Source: UBA993 sp964389365 (GTDB lineage: Bacteria > Bacillota > Dethiobacteria > DTU022). Taken from it: a stretch of DNA of 64,000 bases. The notes beneath the pieces are model-generated. The model had not been told where the DNA came from, ran no database searches, and saw only the letters and a program-made list of their open reading frames with translations. A program made the translations under genes and the position numbers. Shown here piece after piece: positions 62,137 through 64,000 of the stretch (its first letter is position 1; each line of letters begins with the position of its first letter). The DNA lies in contig CAYMDO010000008.1 of assembly GCA_964389365.1 (NCBI GenBank), positions 6,082 to 70,081 of the forward strand. The letters run 5' to 3'.

Positions 62137-63435
62137 ATGAGCAATGTGCTTCGGAAGGAGCAGGTAGAAATATTGATCGAACAAGCAAGAAAGGTAATAG
62201 ACTACTTAAAAGAATATACTTTCCAAGGAAATGATAACCTATCTCTATTTCCCACAGATAGCCGCACTATAATTGAGCCAATTGATATAAACGGAGTAAA
62301 AGTTAATAAATATATTAATGAATACTGGACTTCAAAACAGCGGCAATCATCTTCAATTCACGAAATATCCTATCGCGCTTGCTTCAAAGCCCAATTGCCG
62401 CGATTCTTTATCAGACTTCTAACCGACCCGGGTGATACAGTATACGATCCTTTTAGTGGTCGTGGCACTACCGTTATAGAAGCAGGTATTCTTGGTAGAA
62501 AAGTTATTTCTAATGATATCAATCCTATAAGCAAGATTATTATCAGGCCTAGACTATCTAGCCCTGATGCAGAATTGATAGATCTAAGGCTTTCTGAGAT
62601 TTCATTATATAAAAATATTAAGGCTGACATTGATTTGTCGATGTTTTATCACCCTGAAACTGAAGCGGAGGTAGTATCTATAAAGCAATACCTGGATGGC
62701 AGAAACGAAGCCGGGGAAGAAGATGATCTAGACCGTTGGATTAGAATGGTTGCTACAAATCGCTTAACCGGACATTCATCTGGTTTCTTTTCTGTCTATA
62801 CTTTACCGCCTAATCAAGCTGTTACCCAAGAAAGCCAAATTAAGATTAATATTAAACGTAATCAAAAACCAGACTACCGGAATACAAAAAGGATTATAAA
62901 GCGCAAAACAGTAACGCTTTTAAAAAAAATGAAAGAGACGGAAGTTGTTAACTTGAGAAATGCAGCAAAAACTGTCTTGTTTATTGAAAAAGATGCCCGG
63001 GAAACAAGTGAAATTGAAACTAACAGCGTAAGCTTAACTGTAACTTCACCTCCTTTTCTTGATATCGTGCAATATTCGCAGGATAATTGGCTGCGCTGCT
63101 GGTTTAATAGTATCAATACTGATGCCATAGAGAAAAAAATTACCATGTCCAAGAAAGTTGAAGATTGGGCGGCTGTAATGGGATCAGTATTCGAACAGTT
63201 GTACCGAATAACCAAACCAGGAGGTTGGGTAGCATTTGAAGTAGGTGAAGTGAGGAATGGAAAAGTTAATTTAGAGGAATACGTTATACCTTTAGGGTGG
63301 CAAGCAGGGTTTAACTGCATCGGTGTAATCATTAACCTTCAGGAATTTACAAAAACATCAAACATCTGGGGTATAAAAAACAACAACTTTGGAACCAATA
63401 CGAACAGAATAGCGCTTTTTCAAAAGGATAGTTAG
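62137..63435 (+). CDS. DNA methyltransferase (modification subunit)
   Basis: 432 residues. SAM-binding motif I is DPFSGRGTTVIEAGILGRKVISNDINP and catalytic motif IV is TSPPFLDIVQYSQDNW, so motif I precedes IV at the primary-sequence level with a long recognition region between them. TSPPF/Y points to N4-cytosine or N6-adenine amino methylation. The DNA is clearly more AT-rich than the rest of the window. ATG 62137 lacks a good ribosome site. It stops TAG then TGA two codons later, 13 bases before the restriction-like gene. Confidence 0.85.
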   Translation: MSNVLRKEQVEILIEQARKVIDYLKEYTFQGNDNLSLFPTDSRTIIEPIDINGVKVNKYINEYWTSKQRQSSSIHEISYRACFKAQLPRFFIRLLTDPGDTVYDPFSGRGTTVIEAGILGRKVISNDINPISKIIIRPRLSSPDAELIDLRLSEISLYKNIKADIDLSMFYHPETEAEVVSIKQYLDGRNEAGEEDDLDRWIRMVATNRLTGHSSGFFSVYTLPPNQAVTQESQIKINIKRNQKPDYRNTKRIIKRKTVTLLKKMKETEVVNLRNAAKTVLFIEKDARETSEIETNSVSLTVTSPPFLDIVQYSQDNWLRCWFNSINTDAIEKKITMSKKVEDWAAVMGSVFEQLYRITKPGGWVAFEVGEVRNGKVNLEEYVIPLGWQAGFNCIGVIINLQEFTKTSNIWGIKNNNFGTNTNRIALFQKDS

Positions 63436-63448
63436 GAGTTATGATGGT

Positions 63449-63946
63449 ATGAAGAATGATGAGTATACCATTAAGCCTGAAAATGTAATTAAACAAATGT
63501 TGCAACCGGTAAGAGACATACCTTTTAGCCTTGTAATTGAAGCCTTAAGCAGTTTTAAGGTAATCCCTTTTAATCCCACAAGTAAAGAGGATAAGGCACT
63601 ATTAGATACTTTAATCTCTGTTGCCAATGAAGCAGGCGATGCAGTTAATAGGCTTGGGATAAGAAGAACCCGACCAAACGAGGTTGGTAATGATATTGAG
63701 CCATTTGTAAAAGATGCTTTGATAAATAATGGTTATGCAGCTAATATACCCATGACAGCAGATGGTAAAAGAAAAGCTACCGGATACCCTGATATAGAAT
63801 TTATAGATGAAGTCGGCCGTTACAGCTATTTAGAGTGTAAGACCTATAATATTGAAAATGTTGCTACAACCCAGCGGTCATTTTATTTATCGCCATCTGA
63901 AGATTTTAAAGTTACCATAGATGCTTACCATTTTGTTGTTTCTTAG
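63449..63946 (+). CDS. Restriction-endonuclease-like protein, possibly truncated
   Basis: 165 residues, ATG 63449 after AGGAGTTATGATGGT. The PD-(D/E)xK core is visible as GYPDIEFIDEVGRYSYLECKTYN (Pro-Asp, then Glu-Cys-Lys). The adjacent methyltransferase makes a type II restriction partner likely. It ends abruptly after DAYHFVVS with TAG-TAA, where I would expect a longer C-terminal part, so it may be a shortened allele. Confidence 0.65.
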   Translation: MKNDEYTIKPENVIKQMLQPVRDIPFSLVIEALSSFKVIPFNPTSKEDKALLDTLISVANEAGDAVNRLGIRRTRPNEVGNDIEPFVKDALINNGYAANIPMTADGKRKATGYPDIEFIDEVGRYSYLECKTYNIENVATTQRSFYLSPSEDFKVTIDAYHFVVS

Positions 63947-64000
63947 TAACTGCTCAGGCTGATTTTCAGCCATTAAGCATTTCGTTCTTTGAAAACCGAA

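Overview
The window looks like chromosome of an anaerobic, Gram-positive, moderately high-GC member of the Bacillota, probably a clostridial or Dethiobacter/Peptococcaceae-like lineage. This rests on Bacillota-type gene orders (uvrBAC–HAD–rapZ–whiA; rpoN–pgk–tpiA–gpmI–eno–secG–rnr–smpB–ssrA; ftsEX–envC–ctp–PDZ protein; raiA/hpf–secA–prfB), strong AGGAGG ribosome sites with frequent GTG/TTG starts, and a CO-dehydrogenase maturation gene (cooC). No rRNA or tRNA gene was seen.

Layout. 1–4.4 kb: end of a purine operon (purM partial, purN, purH, purD); purH and purD carry inactivating lesions. 4.45–10.7 kb: a decayed prophage-like element that starts inside a truncated lipoprotein gene. It holds fragments of a DUF2815 protein, HNH and DUF559 nucleases, an amidase, a relBE-type toxin–antitoxin pair, and two large serine recombinases, the second broken by a stop. 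A repeat-rich gap separates it from ssrA. 11–52 kb: dense housekeeping DNA, almost all on the minus strand and intact: tmRNA/SmpB, RNase R, lower glycolysis, sigma-54, UvrABC, cell-division and cell-wall functions, translation/secretion (PrfB with programmed frameshift, SecA, HPF), ComFC, RecD2, MetK, and a MoxR–VWA–CooC cluster.

53–62 kb is a metabolic island and the most interesting part. Two adjacent minus-strand genes are each split by one in-frame TAG exactly where methylamine methyltransferases carry pyrrolysine: mtbB (dimethylamine:corrinoid methyltransferase, TAG at codon 350) and mttB (trimethylamine:corrinoid methyltransferase, TAG at codon 328). Reading continues in the same frame with family-typical sequence on both sides, so the cell very probably encodes pyrrolysine. 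TAG is nevertheless an ordinary stop for about a quarter of the other genes here. A dimethylarginine-dimethylaminohydrolase-like gene, whose reaction releases dimethylamine, lies next door. On the other side is a three-gene operon: SSS symporter, amidohydrolase-2 protein, and CaiC-like acyl-CoA ligase. With cooC, this suggests (inference) a methylotrophic acetogen or syntroph that takes methyl groups from methylated amines into a corrinoid/Wood–Ljungdahl route. The corrinoid proteins, MtbA and pyl genes are not in the window.

62–64 kb is AT-rich, apparently acquired DNA: a DNA methyltransferase and a restriction-endonuclease-like gene, preceded by REP-like short repeats.
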